From Castanea sativa (lineage: Eukaryota; Streptophyta; Magnoliopsida; Fagales; Fagaceae): a stretch of DNA of 64,000 nucleotides. The position numbers and the translations under genes were made by a program. How positions within the stretch are numbered: position 1 is the stretch's first letter; every line of letters begins with the position of its first letter. Shown here in pieces: positions 13,147-26,700 of the stretch. The stretch is from NCBI RefSeq assembly GCF_040712315.1, contig NC_134015.1, positions 9,444,945-9,508,944 of the forward strand. Direction: 5' to 3'. The notes under the pieces were generated by a model. It saw only the letters and a list, made by a program, of their open reading frames with translations. It ran no database searches and was not told where the DNA came from.

Positions 13147-14625
13147 AATTTAAATTCATCTTTTGGCAATTATCTAATTATAAAAAATAAAAAAAATTAT
13201 TGTCTAAATAATGTTCAAAAGTCGGTGTCATTATTTTCACATTTCTTTAGCGGGAAGCTATGCAATCCCGATTTTCATTGCAAATAAGAATTCTAAAACA
13301 TTTCAAATTGTCTTCTTTGGGGGAGGTCTAAATATGCAAGAAATGTAAGTCTGGTTAGTTTTTAAAAGATTTTCTGTAAGAGCTTGTTTTGGTAGAGCTC
13401 TAATAACTCAAGCTAAGTTTTCCCAAGGACAATAGGTATGGACTTTGAAACTGCTAGAAATTCAGTAGAATACAAAAGAAATAAATAAGAAAGAGAAATG
13501 CAATACAATCAATGCCTTAAGAATTTTCAAAGTACTGCCAAACTTTGTGAAGGGTTTTAGTTTTGTTTTGGTGTTCTTAATAGAGACGTCAATTTCCTCG
13601 CCTACAATGAACTATCAAATTATATTATTACTTTAAGAAAATTGGTTTGTTGTCTTACTCTTAGCTAAAATTTGGAGACTTGTCTTTGATAAAGATCACA
13701 TTTGGGCTCAAGTGTTTTGAAGAAACTCTTTATCTACCAAAAGGGCTCAATTTGTATAATAACCGATCTACTAGGCTGGGAATGTTTTTTCTTAAGGGTT
13801 CGGATGGGTTGTTACCAATGGGTGATTCATCAAATTTGGGCTTGATCAATTTATCCCAATGGGCCCAAGTATGGTTCTCATCCGAGGCCTACTTTACTTG
13901 CGTAAGAGAAAGAGAATCATACAATCAATGACATTTTTTCCCATGAGTGAGGCTGGGCTTGGGATTGGCTTTGATTGTATATGATTTTCCCCCATAACTA
14001 CATAAGTCCCGTGGTTATTAGGTGAAATGGATTGGGCTTTTTTAGCTTAAGGCATGGGCCTACCCACATGTCAATTGCTATAAACCCACAACAAGCATTT
14101 ATTTGGAAATTTTTTTTCTTATAACAATTTATTTGGAACTTTAATTTTGACATTTGTGTGTATTTGGCAATTGTCTGACTTGGGAATACGCAATAGCCTT
14201 ATTGTATGTAATTTTTGTGATTTTTAATCTTTAAATGTCATCCGAGCTTCTTTTAAAAAAATATAAAAAATCATCCAAACTGACAAATAAAATTCCTAAA
14301 ACCTATCTTACCATAACTGGCTTTTAACTTCTGCCTTATTGACCATAGGGCAAGGCTACACACTCCACAATAAAGGTTGTTAAATGTGAAATACACACCC
14401 ATACATATTCACAATCAAGAATTGTGTTTGTAGCGAATACAAATTTTGAATTTTTGATTCATCCATATAAGTTTGATTGTTGAACATGACAAGTTAACCC
14501 CATAAGAAATAGGACTAATTTGTCACACACACGAATTTTCATGCACAATCATGCATGTGTCTCTAAGGAAATACAACTGAAATTTTTGCTTCATCCATTT
14601 AAATTTGATTGCTAAACATGAAAAA
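13147..14625. other. Intergenic, 3' side of LOX-B
   Basis: No gene identified. A GC-richer stretch at about 13690-14080 has LTR-like wording (CCGAGGCCTAC, GGGCTTGGG) but no termini. A diverged direct repeat is present at about 14455-14500 and 14585-14630 (TTCATCCATxTAAxTTTGATT). Confidence 0.3.
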
Positions 14626-14922
14626 TTAGCGTACATAGCAAAAGCATTTGTGAAAATGGATTAAGCATGCAGTTATTGTAAACAGTGAAGTGCAATTACC
14701 AGTTATTGTTTCCCATTGTACTATTAGCATTTTCCAACAAATGATGCCTTTTAAATCTCGTACCAATTGTTTGACAAGGGTGCTTGAAAAGCAGAAGAAT
14801 TTATAGCTACACATCTTTATTGAAGAGGAAATGAGTTTTGCATAGCATAAGGAGTCAAGAAAGATGACAGAAAAACACTGTTGTGGAACTCTAATAACAA
14901 CCCAAGCAGTGGTAGAGAAGCT

Positions 14923-17900
14923 CAAGATTGAGACACTATTAGGAATTCCCATGCCAGTTAGTCCACCTTCACTAGTGGGATAGAGTAAAGTAAATGGCAC
15001 CTTCACAGGTCCAACTTGGTTTTTCCACTTGTTATCATTGTTTATTGTCATAATTCTATCCTCAATTTCAGCTAGCTTCTTTCCAAATCTCTCAAAGGCT
15101 TCTAATGGCTTTGTGTCAAAGGTCCATTCAGGAGTATCTCTCTGCCCAAGATAGACCTCGTCCGAAGAATGCCTTGACAAGATTTCTATAAGGGAAATAC
15201 CAATAAGTGTGGGGAGCTGGGCAGTGATTGTTTTCAAGTAATCCTTATCAAGGTCTAATTTGAGTTCTTCATATTCAGGAGTGCCTACTTCAGGCATGAA
15301 TCTCCGGCTTATTGTTGGCCGGTTTGGGAGGTATCCTGCATAAGGGTACTGTCCAAAGTTAACTGCTGCATGGAGAGCAGAAGCAATCCATATAATGATT
15401 GTGCATGTTTCAACAAGCTCTTCATGCGTCTGCATTTTAGGCCACCAGAGCTCGTCTTTCTTGTCACCATGACCCTTCTCTCTGAGTTCCTTCCAACAGG
15501 ATTGGAGTTCAGCATCTTTCTAAACTACGCTATCAGTCTCATAGTAGAAGGAACAATATTCTTTAACCCATGATTTAATTGCTGACAAGATTTCAAGGCC
15601 ATCAACAGCATATGGATAGTCCTCAATCACTAAGCGGAGACCATGTGGCGAATTTGGATCCTTAACTGCCATTCCTGAATTCAGCAAAAGAAGTGGCATG
15701 TCATTGGAAAAAAGACCATAACAACGAATGTTTTCATTTTATTCGTAGTAGTTTAGGCCTTTAGACAAATAAAACATCTAAAACTTGAAGGTTCGGCCTT
15801 TACACCAATAAGATTACCAAAATTTGAAGTCTTAAATTTTGCCTCAACCATTCTTCAAGCATTATGCATTTGTGGATTATATTATTTAGCCATTTTGAAG
15901 GAAATATTAACACTGCATTTCTAATTTAAGTTACTTATAATGCCAGATATCTCATACACCGTGAATATGTCATTATGTTCTGCAGTGTAAGATTTACCTC
16001 TTGATGAGGTCTGCAGGAAGTGCTTGCTCGGGGAAAACCCAGTCCTTATAAACTACTGATGACATCTCCATGGAATACTTTGCTGGAAAAACTGTCAACT
16101 CCAGAAGTCCACCACCATTAATGAGGATCTGCCAAGCGAATGCATTTATATTCATGGTGTCATGGAAATGAGGATGCAAAAGCTTGTAAATTGGATGGAG
16201 CACACTCAGCTGCCTGTTTGTTGCTATCACAAATGGCTCAATCACCGCGTGGGTAATTAACCTGTGACCAATACAAAAGGCATTTCAAAACTCATTTTAA
16301 AATATAGACAAGTATCATTTCCTAGGCTTTCGTTGACAGAGGTATACCAATGGCTAATTAGCTGATGGTAACCTGAGTCATTAACAGCAACATAAGCCTT
16401 TGCCAGTTGCCAAATAGAACCTTCAATTCCTTGTTCAGCTGGTATGTATACTTTGCTAATGGCACCAAATTGGTCTCCTTTAGGATGGGGCAAGCTTAAT
16501 TCAATCACTAATGGCTTCAAAGCACCATCATTTTTCAAGAAAAGGAGTGTCCTGCTGGCATAAGTCTTTGTGGAAGTTGAATTTATCCGCCTCAAGTAAG
16601 GCATGAAAGCATCGTGGTGATCCAATATGAATAACTTGTTCTTCTTGATTGCCTATAACCAAATTCATGTTAATCATTATTAATTAATGTTTATAAGAGC
16701 AAATTAGTTAACTATAATTGCAAAACAACTGCAAACTACTATACCCTAAAGTATTATGTGGAATAAATGAACCAAGGAACTTTACCTCCTCAATGGTGAG
16801 TCCATCTATGTTATTTTCTATGTGTTCTTTGGCAATTGTACTATTTTGATCTCCATACACTTTGGGATCTAGCTTGCTTGTGGGTGGGAATTCCTGCAAT
16901 AATTTAGAATGCATCATTATTAACACTGAAACACATTGATCCTCCATTTGAAAGTTGAGAGGATGGAGGAAAAGAAAAATAAATTTGGCATCCAGAATAA
17001 AGAATCTAAAACAAATGGATGCTTAAGAATACTTTGAGGCAACCAATGTTGACAGGGTTTACCCCAGCCAGCATCTCTCCTGTAAATTCTTCATCAGTCC
17101 TCCATGCAGACCTATCTTCTGCTCCAAGTCAAGGAAACAAAGCAATTCAATTTAAAGAAAAAGCATTTGAAGAATCAGAAATCTGCAAGCTTTTGAATCT
17201 GTCACCAAAAATGGCTGTGCCATGGAAAAAGATATGATACCTTTAATCACTTGGGGCATTGGGTATTTGAGGAGTCCTTCACCATCTGTGGGGAAAACTT
17301 CCTTGAGCATCTCTGCGGGGATGTTGTCTCTAATATTTTTAACTGCACCTTCAGGCAACTTAATTCCTCCTTCATAGAGTTTAAGTACATCTTGCAAACT
17401 TTCAAACTCATTTGGAGTGCTGTCAAATAGAGATTCTAGCTCAGGTTTCAGGAACTGGCCTACCGATTTCAGTGCATAAGCAAGGAAGTCCGACAGCTTC
17501 AAGTGACCAAATCGTTCATCTCTTGGAACATAAATGTTTAAGCTCATAAGCAGCTTCATCCTACTCTCACTGTTAGGATCTGTACAGACAACGAAATCAC
17601 TCCAACTTTTCAGTGAAAAACACATTCTGATTTCATTATTAAAAATACATTAATGAATCTAATTGTCAAAATTATTCATGATACTATGACAGAATTATTT
17701 GTCATATTAACTGCCATTGCTAGTAACTACAAAAATTCTAAACAAGTAACTAAAAATTAAATTGAAATGTCTAACCTGTCTTCGTTGGTGGTCGCCCAGT
17801 TCTTCCCCTACGAGGGTAAGGGTACTCACTAGAACCTCCGAGAACTGGACGGGCATATTTGGCATTTTTATCTGGATCCCCCAAGTCATTGTAGTAAGCA

Positions 17901-20085
17901 TAGTCATACACCCTGTCCCATTCCTGAAGCTCTCCTGTTCCATCTCCTCTCAAGTCCACTAGTTCTTTTTCTAGGAGCTTTAGCAGTGGCACTGGTGTTT
18001 CACTAGGAAGATATGTCTACAAAAATGTAATTGCCTCAACTTGTTACTATATGATGTAGTTCACAGTCAAAACACCTAGCTTATGCCAAGTTAGAGCTGT
18101 CACAAATTTACCATCAGTTACAGCATTAAGTTTTCTGGGGTAAATTTAAACTATTAGGAAGAACAACTTGTAGCTGGTCTTCTAGATGACCCTCTATGTA
18201 CATCAACTTTGGATGCAAGTTCATATCAGATTTCAGTTGGAAGCTTCATGCGATTTAGCTGAAAATGTGCTTGCATCTGCAAGGCCATTATAGATATATG
18301 GAAATCCATAGAAGATATTTCATCTTGCTTGCATAAGTTACAACAACTAAACAAGGGTGTGTTTCAATAAACTTGTAGGAGGTTTCACTTCAAAGTTCAA
18401 ACTACTATAGTTTGTGCTAAACTTGTATTTGTCACTATTTCTTTTCTTGTGGTTTTAAGTAAAATATTTGGAAACTTTGGAACATCATGATCAATGCATA
18501 AATCCTCATATAATTTATTACCTTGTTGGAGAAGAAAACACAGTCCTTTCTGTATTTGTCTGCAGGATAAACCCATGAAATGCAAACAAAATGGACTCTG
18601 CCTTGACCTGGTACATCTTCAAGCGTAAACTTTTAAGATAGAACTCACTGTGATGGTTATTTTTTATTAAAAATGCTCCTGGAACTCCTATTTCATTGTC
18701 CCAGTCAAAGGTAACCTTGAATGCTGACTCTCCTGATGTTAAGGAGGTGATTGTGGTTATCCAATTTTCCAAATATGCTGGCCTTCCAAGTTTCCCTTGC
18801 AACCCATTTGCTACAAAAACATATCAAACAATAATTGGTTCTATAATGATCCAGAAGCCAATAACTAAATCACCAATTAGAGAAATTTCATAAAATTTGT
18901 CACTAGCAAAAGATGATATGGATCCATCAAAGAAATAATGCAGAGCTACATCAGGATTGGTCATAAACATCCAAAATCTTGTTTATGAGCCCTTTGTATA
19001 TTTAGTGTGTTCCAATTTGGTCCAAACCTGCAATGTCTAATTACACTACAGAATTAGTTTAGCGCTTTTTTTAGAAGATAATGTAGCGTTTCTATATGTT
19101 CAAGCCACTTTGTGAGTGAGCCTTACTGTCTTAAAGTCTTAACAACCATCTTATGCAACAATTTGCCACGACCAAAAAGTTGATGATTAAAAATCATAAA
19201 TATGGTTTTGAAATTTGCATTAAGTCACTGAATATTTTACTTAATTTGATCCGGAAAACAGGTTTTTTTTTTTTTTAATAATTCGTTAGTTGGGATAGTT
19301 AGAACACTAGAAGATGTCAACCAGTTGAGTTAGAAGGTCTTGAATAAACTATTTTAAGGTTTTCTAAATACTGAATAGAGATCCATTAAAAAGAATATTA
19401 TTCATTTTTACATTTTTCAAGTGTTGTTGGGTGCAGCTTTTTTTTTTTTTTTTGTTTTTTTTTTTGTTGAAGATACAGAGGGCAGGTTTAGTAATATACA
19501 ATATTTACGCTTTCTAACAAATGCAATAATTAAGATACATTGGCTTAAAACTAATTCTAGACTTTTAGTAAGCACAAAAGGCAATAAAAAAAAGTGAATT
19601 TTTATTCTTTCACATCAACTTTTATATTCTAAATTTCGACAGTATTTTTCAAAAAAAAAAAAAAAAGTGGACATTATGCTCGAGAAATTTATAACATAAT
19701 TGGTTGGCACCAAAAGATGTTGACATAATTGTTTGGAGTTTTTGTAGCTTAATTGGTTAGCACCTCGATCAAGTATTTTTCTGATAGTTCAAATCAAATC
19801 TTTATCTCTGTTGTTACAATCGAATTATCAAAAAATAAAAATATATGGACATTATCTTTTTCCCTTTTTAAAATGTGTACACTGGTACATAAATTGTGGC
19901 TATTTATTTAAAATAATGGACTTAAATGAATGTAAGATAATATTTTGCCTAAAAAACAGCCCTGACCAGAAGAATTGGTTGTTTTGGACTAGATATTGAG
20001 TACAGTAAGGGTATATTGCAAGTGACGATCACAAACGTGGCCTATTTAACAAATCTTCAGCACATTTTTCGTTCCATTCAAGAAT

Positions 20086-20125
<40 letters not shown>

Positions 20126-20633
20126 GTATATACATATATACATATATATGATTTCCATTTTCATTCTAAAAAATGAATTCAAGATAAAAGAAGAAGATGA
20201 CAAATTGATAATGATGATAATTTATTATAAAAATTTTTTTAAAAAAAAAAAGAAAAAACGAAGAAGAAAGTTTTGGTTTGTTTACATTGTTTCTTTTAAT
20301 AACACGATCGCCATTAGAAAACCAATAGCTTAAGACAATTCAACAAGAAAAAAATATCATAAAGAAAGAAAGAAAGAACCAAAATTAGAACTTGTTATGA
20401 ACAATGGAGAAAAAAAGAAAGAACTAACCAGGGTCACCATTAACAGCACTAATGAGCTGAAAAGAAACCTTTTGGCCTAACAACTCATGGAAATCATCAA
20501 GAACAGAGGCATTGAAATCATTGAAGTCCAAAACATTCTTTTTCATCAACACCACTGTCCCTTCAATCTTCTTCTTCCCATTTTCATCTTTATCTATTAA
20601 TGCTTTGAATCTGTTGATGATGTTTCGAAGCAT
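14923..20633 (-). pseudogene. 9-lipoxygenase pseudogene (LOX-B)
   Basis: All nine exons are still recognisable: 20633-20429, 18810-18522, 18016-17776, 17579-17241, 17118-17033, 16893-16786, 16652-16348, 16261-15998, 15674-14923. Exons and introns are closest to LOX-C. Disabling changes: exon 2 is 289 nt instead of 290 (one base lost near 18626-18630); exon 9 lacks two bases right after its splice acceptor (about 15675), shifting frame; an in-frame TAG replaces a Gln codon at 15520-15522; and the normal stop is TTG (14923-14925), so translation would run on about 100 residues past the C-terminal Ile, the iron-ligating carboxylate. Missense changes at conserved places include WLNTH to WLITH beside the iron His, and ARQ to AWQ. 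No full-length enzyme is possible. A TATA-like TATAAATA is still present at 20746-20753. Confidence 0.93.
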
Positions 20634-20745
20634 CTCTAATAACTAGTTCAAGCACTAAGCAAAGAATATGATAAAGAAAGTTTTGTTTTGAGGGCAAAAT
20701 AATAATTTTGTTGGATGTGAGGAATGTAATGAGAAGATTTTGAGG

Positions 20746-20753
20746 TATTTATA
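20746..20753 (-). promoter_or_regulatory. Retained TATA box of LOX-B pseudogene
   Basis: TATAAATA on the minus strand, about 115 bp upstream of the former ATG. The spacing and motif match the LOX-C box, so transcription of the pseudogene may still be possible. Confidence 0.5.
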
Positions 20754-20759
20754 AAGAGA

Positions 20760-22784
20760 GAAGATTGGAAAAAAAGTGGCATTTTACAAAAAAAAACTTC
20801 ATTTGTTTATGTGGGGGTACGTTCCTCTTAATTTTCCTATGCAAAGACTTTGGTGCCATTTTTTATTTTTATTTTTATGAACTTATCTTAAATCAATTTT
20901 TTATTCTCTTCTAGGGAGTACTTCGACACTTTGTTCTTGTACTTTGACACTTGTTCTTTACTATGTTCTTGTACATAATTTCTTTTAGTGACTAAGATAA
21001 TTAGCTTAGATTGTAGTAGCTATATATGATTTTATTGGTACAGAGAATAAGGTTTTAGAGGGTTTTAAGGTTAGAGACTTTTTGGATTCTCTTAATTTTA
21101 AGGACCAACTTAAACATGTATATATTTCCTAAAAAAAAAAAAATTAAAGATTGCCTTAAAAACATTAGTTTAGGAAATATTTTTAAAAACTTTTTATGAA
21201 AAAAAAAAAAAAAAAAACATAATAGATATTTTTGACAACTTTTTATACTTCTATGGTATTAAAATTTTTCTAGAATAAAAGAATGCTCTAAAGACATTCA
21301 CTAACAAAAACAAAAAAAGGGCAAATTCTTTTTACATTAGCGGCCTTTTAAGTAAACGATAGCCTGAAAAGTGGTGTACAGAAACGGTAATCGCAAACCC
21401 GTCACAAAACAAGTCAGATAACGTGAAAAATATGAATCTGTAAAGTCGAAAAGAATCGCCTCAATAAGTCTCAAATGTTTCACTCACTTTAATTGTCTCC
21501 TCTATCTTTTCGGAGGTGTTACGTTTTTGGGACAACAAATAATCAGCTACATCAGGACCACTCTTTCAGCTTTTATCAGATTGCTATCACTGAAACTGTA
21601 ACAAAGCTCAGAGCCATATAACTTTTTGAAAGGTACGGAGGAAAATCATATTCATGCATAATTTTTTGTTTAAGCATTATTATATTTTTTTTCCATGCTA
21701 CCAAAAAAAAAATTCCATTTAATTAATAGACTGATCTTCTATTGTTGTAACAACCACGTATTAAATACTAAAGTGTCAAGAACTTTTTAGGTTTACTGGT
21801 ACTTTTCACAGGAATTTAAAAAAAAAAAAACTAAAAAGTGCAAAAATTTTTTTTTTTTTTTTGAGAAAAAAAAAAGTGCAAAAACTTGAGCCACACATTT
21901 TTACGCTACAGCAACTCTAAATTTCTTTTCATGGAGCTATTGCAGCTAATGTAGTGCAATTGGTGGTTAATGTGCTAATGAATAATTACAAGCTTCTCCA
22001 TTTTTATTGGTAATAGTCCCAAATTCACGTGATAAAGGAGAATATAAAATTATTTTGAAATATGGTATAATGTATAATTTATTATTTAAATTTTATTGTA
22101 GTGTTCTCCATAAATTTAAACAATTTCTTAAACAAATTTCTATTATTCTGTTAATAAGATTATCATGATAATAAAAACTTAGCATATAATCACAATTGAT
22201 ATTTCTCAAATAATTGATAGTACTCTCAACTCAAATTAGTGACAGAACTAGGATTTAAACCTAGGGCCGAGGGCCAAAATTATTTGTTTGAAAATTTTCG
22301 AAAATTGTTATGTCAACACTAGAGGTTGACAATGTTGTAGGAGTAAAATATTATTTTGGTCCTTAAATAAAGTTTGTTTTCATTCCTAAATTTTAAAAAG
22401 TTCTTTTTTTCATTTCTAAACTTTGTAAAGAGTTTTTTTGTCAGTAATTTAGACTTTAGAGATAAAAATAGAGAAGAAAAACAAACTAAAATCAATAACT
22501 TTGTAACTCAACTAAAAACTTCCTAGCGTGTTCAACAAAAGTTCAAATCTCCACTCATTCTTGTTGTAACTTGTAACTATCTAAAAAATGAGAGGTTCTA
22601 AACTTTTAGGTTCTTTGATTGGATTGGGGTTCAACCGATTCTTTAATCTTTTCAAATTAAATTTTTAAAAAAATCAATTTAGTAATTATTTTCACATTAT
22701 TATATACCTAATACAGAAAACGATGTAGAATGTGATTTGAAAAAAAGATCATAAACATAAATTTTTTCATTTTTTGGGGGTACT
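20760..22784. other. LOX-B upstream region, duplicated inverted elsewhere
   Basis: AT-rich, no gene. About 21535-22010 reappears in inverted orientation at about 33840-34440; for example the run through GCTATCACTGAAACTGTAAC matches in reverse complement. The copy here lacks the 181-bp MITE found in the other and therefore preserves the empty target site at 21591-21599. Confidence 0.6.
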
Positions 22785-22855
22785 AATTTAGGCCTTCAGA
22801 CCAATAAGACAACCAAAATTTGAAGTTTAGGCCTTTACACCATTAAGATTAAGGA
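22785..22855 (-). pseudogene. LOX intron-8-like fragment
   Basis: The plus-strand wording TTAGGCCTT...AATAAGACAACCAAAATTTG...TTTAGGCCTTTACACC closely follows the intron between exons 8 and 9 of LOX-B (about 15750-15835) and LOX-C (about 35870-35930). It lies upstream of LOX-B with no exon beside it, so it looks like a relic of a further deleted LOX copy or a stray duplication. Only about 70 bp match. Confidence 0.55.
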
Positions 22856-22859
22856 TGCT

Positions 22860-23385
22860 GATCTTGAAGCTATCAAGATTTAAGAGCCTTTTAGATGATA
22901 TTGTGGAAAATGGAATGATAAAAAAAATATAATTTTCATTTGTTTAGTTGACAAGAATAACATAAGGGTGGAAAATGTAATTTATATGAATTTACAAATG
23001 AAATTTTTTTTTTTTTATCATTCCATTTTTCCATCTTTTGTACCCAACACACATAATGAAAAATTACATTTTTTTTCTACACTCTCAACATTTTCCATGT
23101 TTCCACTTTTCCATCCTTCTCATTCAAACAGAGAGTTTAGTATGGATGGTGAAACTATCACTTCATCAATGGTGAGCTACGGACTAGGTTGAGCTGAGTT
23201 GTCTGGCCACTAAGCTAAATTTTTATTAATTAAATAAAAAATAATCTTTATATGTTTACATTGTACTTGCAAGGTAAACTTATATTATAAACACACAAAA
23301 AGTGGTAAATGTGGTACACATTTTGTAAATGTGTACAATATTTATTGTTTTTTATGTGTTTACAATATATATTTAGGTTATACCT

Positions 23386-23441
<56 letters not shown>

Positions 23442-23787
23442 TAAGTATACCTTATAATATAGAAGAAGATTTTTTCAATTAAAAAAAAAATCATCTGATA
23501 CAGATGATATACTATTTTCTCTACCCATATGTTTTGGACATAAAATATAAGTAGCTGAATAATACTAACTTTTAATTTACCAAAAAATAAAAACTTGCTC
23601 TGCTTTTTCACCACTGCAAGAAAAGGAAGAAGAGTAGACTAGATGAAACAAACAAACTTTAGTAGGGTCAAACTTATCTTATTTCGCACAAATACAGTTA
23701 TCACTAACATGTTATAAATCTGGAGCAAGTGCTTCTGCCAGTCTATTTACATTCATCTTCGCCTATGTAGGTTCACTCCAAAAGTTT
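22860..23787. other. AT-rich intergenic DNA with (TA)n/(T)n
   Basis: No gene seen. There is a TA dinucleotide run followed by a T run at about 23393-23440. The last part is probably the 3' flank of the LRR gene. Confidence 0.35.
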
Positions 23788-26700
23788 TCACAAACCAAGT
23801 AGGCTTGAGGTGATGACATGTCCAGTAACCAATCCAATTACAAGTCCACAAGCATATCCTATAATTACTACAATCCAATCGAATGCTTCTCCTAATGATG
23901 CTTCTTGGCTTGATTTAGGAGTTAGTGTCTCATGACTTTCACATTTCTTTGTCAATGGAAAGCCACACAATCTCAAGTTCCCCTCAAAAGATGAATTTTC
24001 AAATGTCCCAAACTGCCCATTTTGAGGAATTGGGCCCTTAAGGTTGTTTCGAGAAAGGTTTAAATATTCAAGAAACGTGAGACTTGTTAATTCTTGAGGT
24101 ATTTCTCCTGAGAGCTCATTTTGAGAGAGATCTAATGACTCGAGTTCAATTAGGCTCCCCAAAGATGATGAGATAAGGCTTGTGAAACTATTGCTCGATA
24201 AGTTGAGAAAATTAATGCCTTAAGAATTCCCAAGGTATCCGGAATATCACCATGGAATCTATTGTTTGAGAGATCAATGGATGTGAAAATGGTCGATATC
24301 CTTACGAGTTCCATTTCCAAGCTCTTATTCATCACTGTAATTGAGCCTTTATAATAAGAGTCATCTCCCATGTATTTTGGTTGTAACTTACCTTTGTCGG
24401 GCACTATTACCATTCCGGTCCAGGTTTTGAAGTATTGTGAATTTGTGATGGCAACTTGCCAGAGAAACGGTTGTGAGAAAGGTCAATGACACGCAACTTA
24501 GAAAACTCAAAATTGGTAGGAGCATCCCATATGGCACCATGAAATCTATTTCCTCGCAACATAAGAATCTACAATTCTGGCAAAGACTCCAGGCAGAAAG
24601 GGAATGTGTCATTCATATTGTTATTTCCAAGATTCAAAACCTCCAACATTCTACACTTTACTAATGATCGTGGAATCTTCCCTTGTATTTGGTTGTAATT
24701 GAAGTCCAGTGTCTTCAAATTGCTTCCTTCAATAAATGTCTCAGGCAAGTTTCGGTGAAACCGGTTGTTTCTCAAATTCAAAACTAAAATAGTGAATTAT
24801 TAAGTCACCTAAACATTGTGGAATCTGACCAATCAATTGGTTATTAGACATATCAAGCACTTGGAGAGACTTCATTTGACAAATCATTGGAGGGACTGTT
24901 CCGGTCAGATTATTTTTTGAGGCAAAAAAAATATACCAGAGACAGTGGGAGGGTCATAAGCGATCCTCCCAACTTGTTGGAACGGAGGTCCAAAAAATTC
25001 ATCATTTTCCAAGGAAGAATGGGTGGTTGTTCAAAAATGCTTAAACTGTTATGAGAAAGATCTAGATATATCAACGTCTCTTTTCCAACGTTCCAAAACC
25101 ATTTGGGTACTTCGCCTTCAATTTTGTTGTTAGTAAGGTCTAAAACCGCCAATTCATTTTGGTCTTTTAGGAAACAGGAAACTCATGTAAATTGCAAGAT
25201 GACAAACTCATATCATTTTAATTTCAAGAAGGTAGAATTGATGAGTCCAAATCGTCTGTCCCACTTTTCCTGCTCCACTCTATACTCCACTAATAAAAAC
25301 TTGTCACGTGTTCACCTAATTAATTAAATACTATCATTATTGACTAATTAGTGTTACCGTTATTAATTAATAGTAGTATTTAATTAATTAGGTGAACACG
25401 TAGCAAATTTTTATTGGTGGAGTATAGAGTCAGAAAAAAGTGGAACAGAAGATTTGGACTCAGAATTGATACTTCCTTTCAAAATTAATAAGCTATTACC
25501 TGAAAGATCCAGACTTCTAAGTTTTTTAAGCTAAGAGAAAATGTTTAGCTCCAACATGCCCTTTACACTAGACCATATAGTTCAGATAAATTTGCTATTG
25601 ACCTTGGAAATAGTTCAATCAACTTGTTTCCACCTAATTCAAGAGACTTTAAATTTGAAGAGATTTTCGAAGTTGAGGGGGCCATCGAGTTGATTTTGGT
25701 CTAGATATAGATCTGATAATGAAAACATTGTAAACAATGACAATGGGATGGACCCTGTGAGTGAGTTACGTGACAGGTCAAGAGTATATAAATTGGAAAA
25801 TCTACTTATTTCAGATGGGATTGGACTTGTCAACTGATTGCTGGAAATATATATAATAATAAGTTTGGTAAGATTTGTTAGAAAAATTGGGAACCCACCA
25901 TCAAAATAATTATGAGAAAGATCTAAACTTGACAATTGTGTAAGATTTCCTAAGGAAGAGGGAATTTCCCCATGAAACAGGTTGTCGCTAAGGTCCAAGG
26001 AAGGGAGCTTTACAAGGTTTCCCAATGTAGATGGAAGTTGACCATTGAAATTGTTAGATGAGTAGGATAGACGAATAAGCTGAGATAAGTTTCCTATAGA
26101 AGAAGGAATTTCCCCTAGGAAATTATTAATAAAGAGATCCAAAATATTCAATGAATTAAGGTTGCCAATTGAATTAGGCAATTCCCCATAAAAATTTGCA
26201 TCATATAGACTCAAGACATTCAAGGCCTTAAGGTTGCCAATTGGACTGGGTAATTTTCCAGAAAATCTTGTCCTGGAAAGATGCAACTCCTTTAGGGGAC
26301 TTCCATAAGGAAATTCTGGAAGAAAACCAATGTGAAATTTGTTTCCCGAAAAATCAATGGCTTGTATTTTGGGCAACTGGAAAATACTGTTGGGAAATTC
26401 ACCGTTCAAATTACAAAAAGAGAGAGACAAAGATGTCAAAGAAGAAAAATTTACCAGGGATTGAGGCATAGATGATGAAATGTTCACCAAAGCTGGATGA
26501 AGATCTCTCATATTGTCATATTCTGGAGCAGTGCTTCTAGGTCCATTTTACTTAGATGCAAAATCTCTAGTTCATCTGATGGATTTCAAAAAAAAAAATC
26601 GCATAGAGATCAAGTGAAATTAAATTGGTCAACCATGAAATTTCTGAGGGGATTTGGCCTGAGAGCTTAGAATAAGAGAGGTTGAGGATGGGTTAGTATT

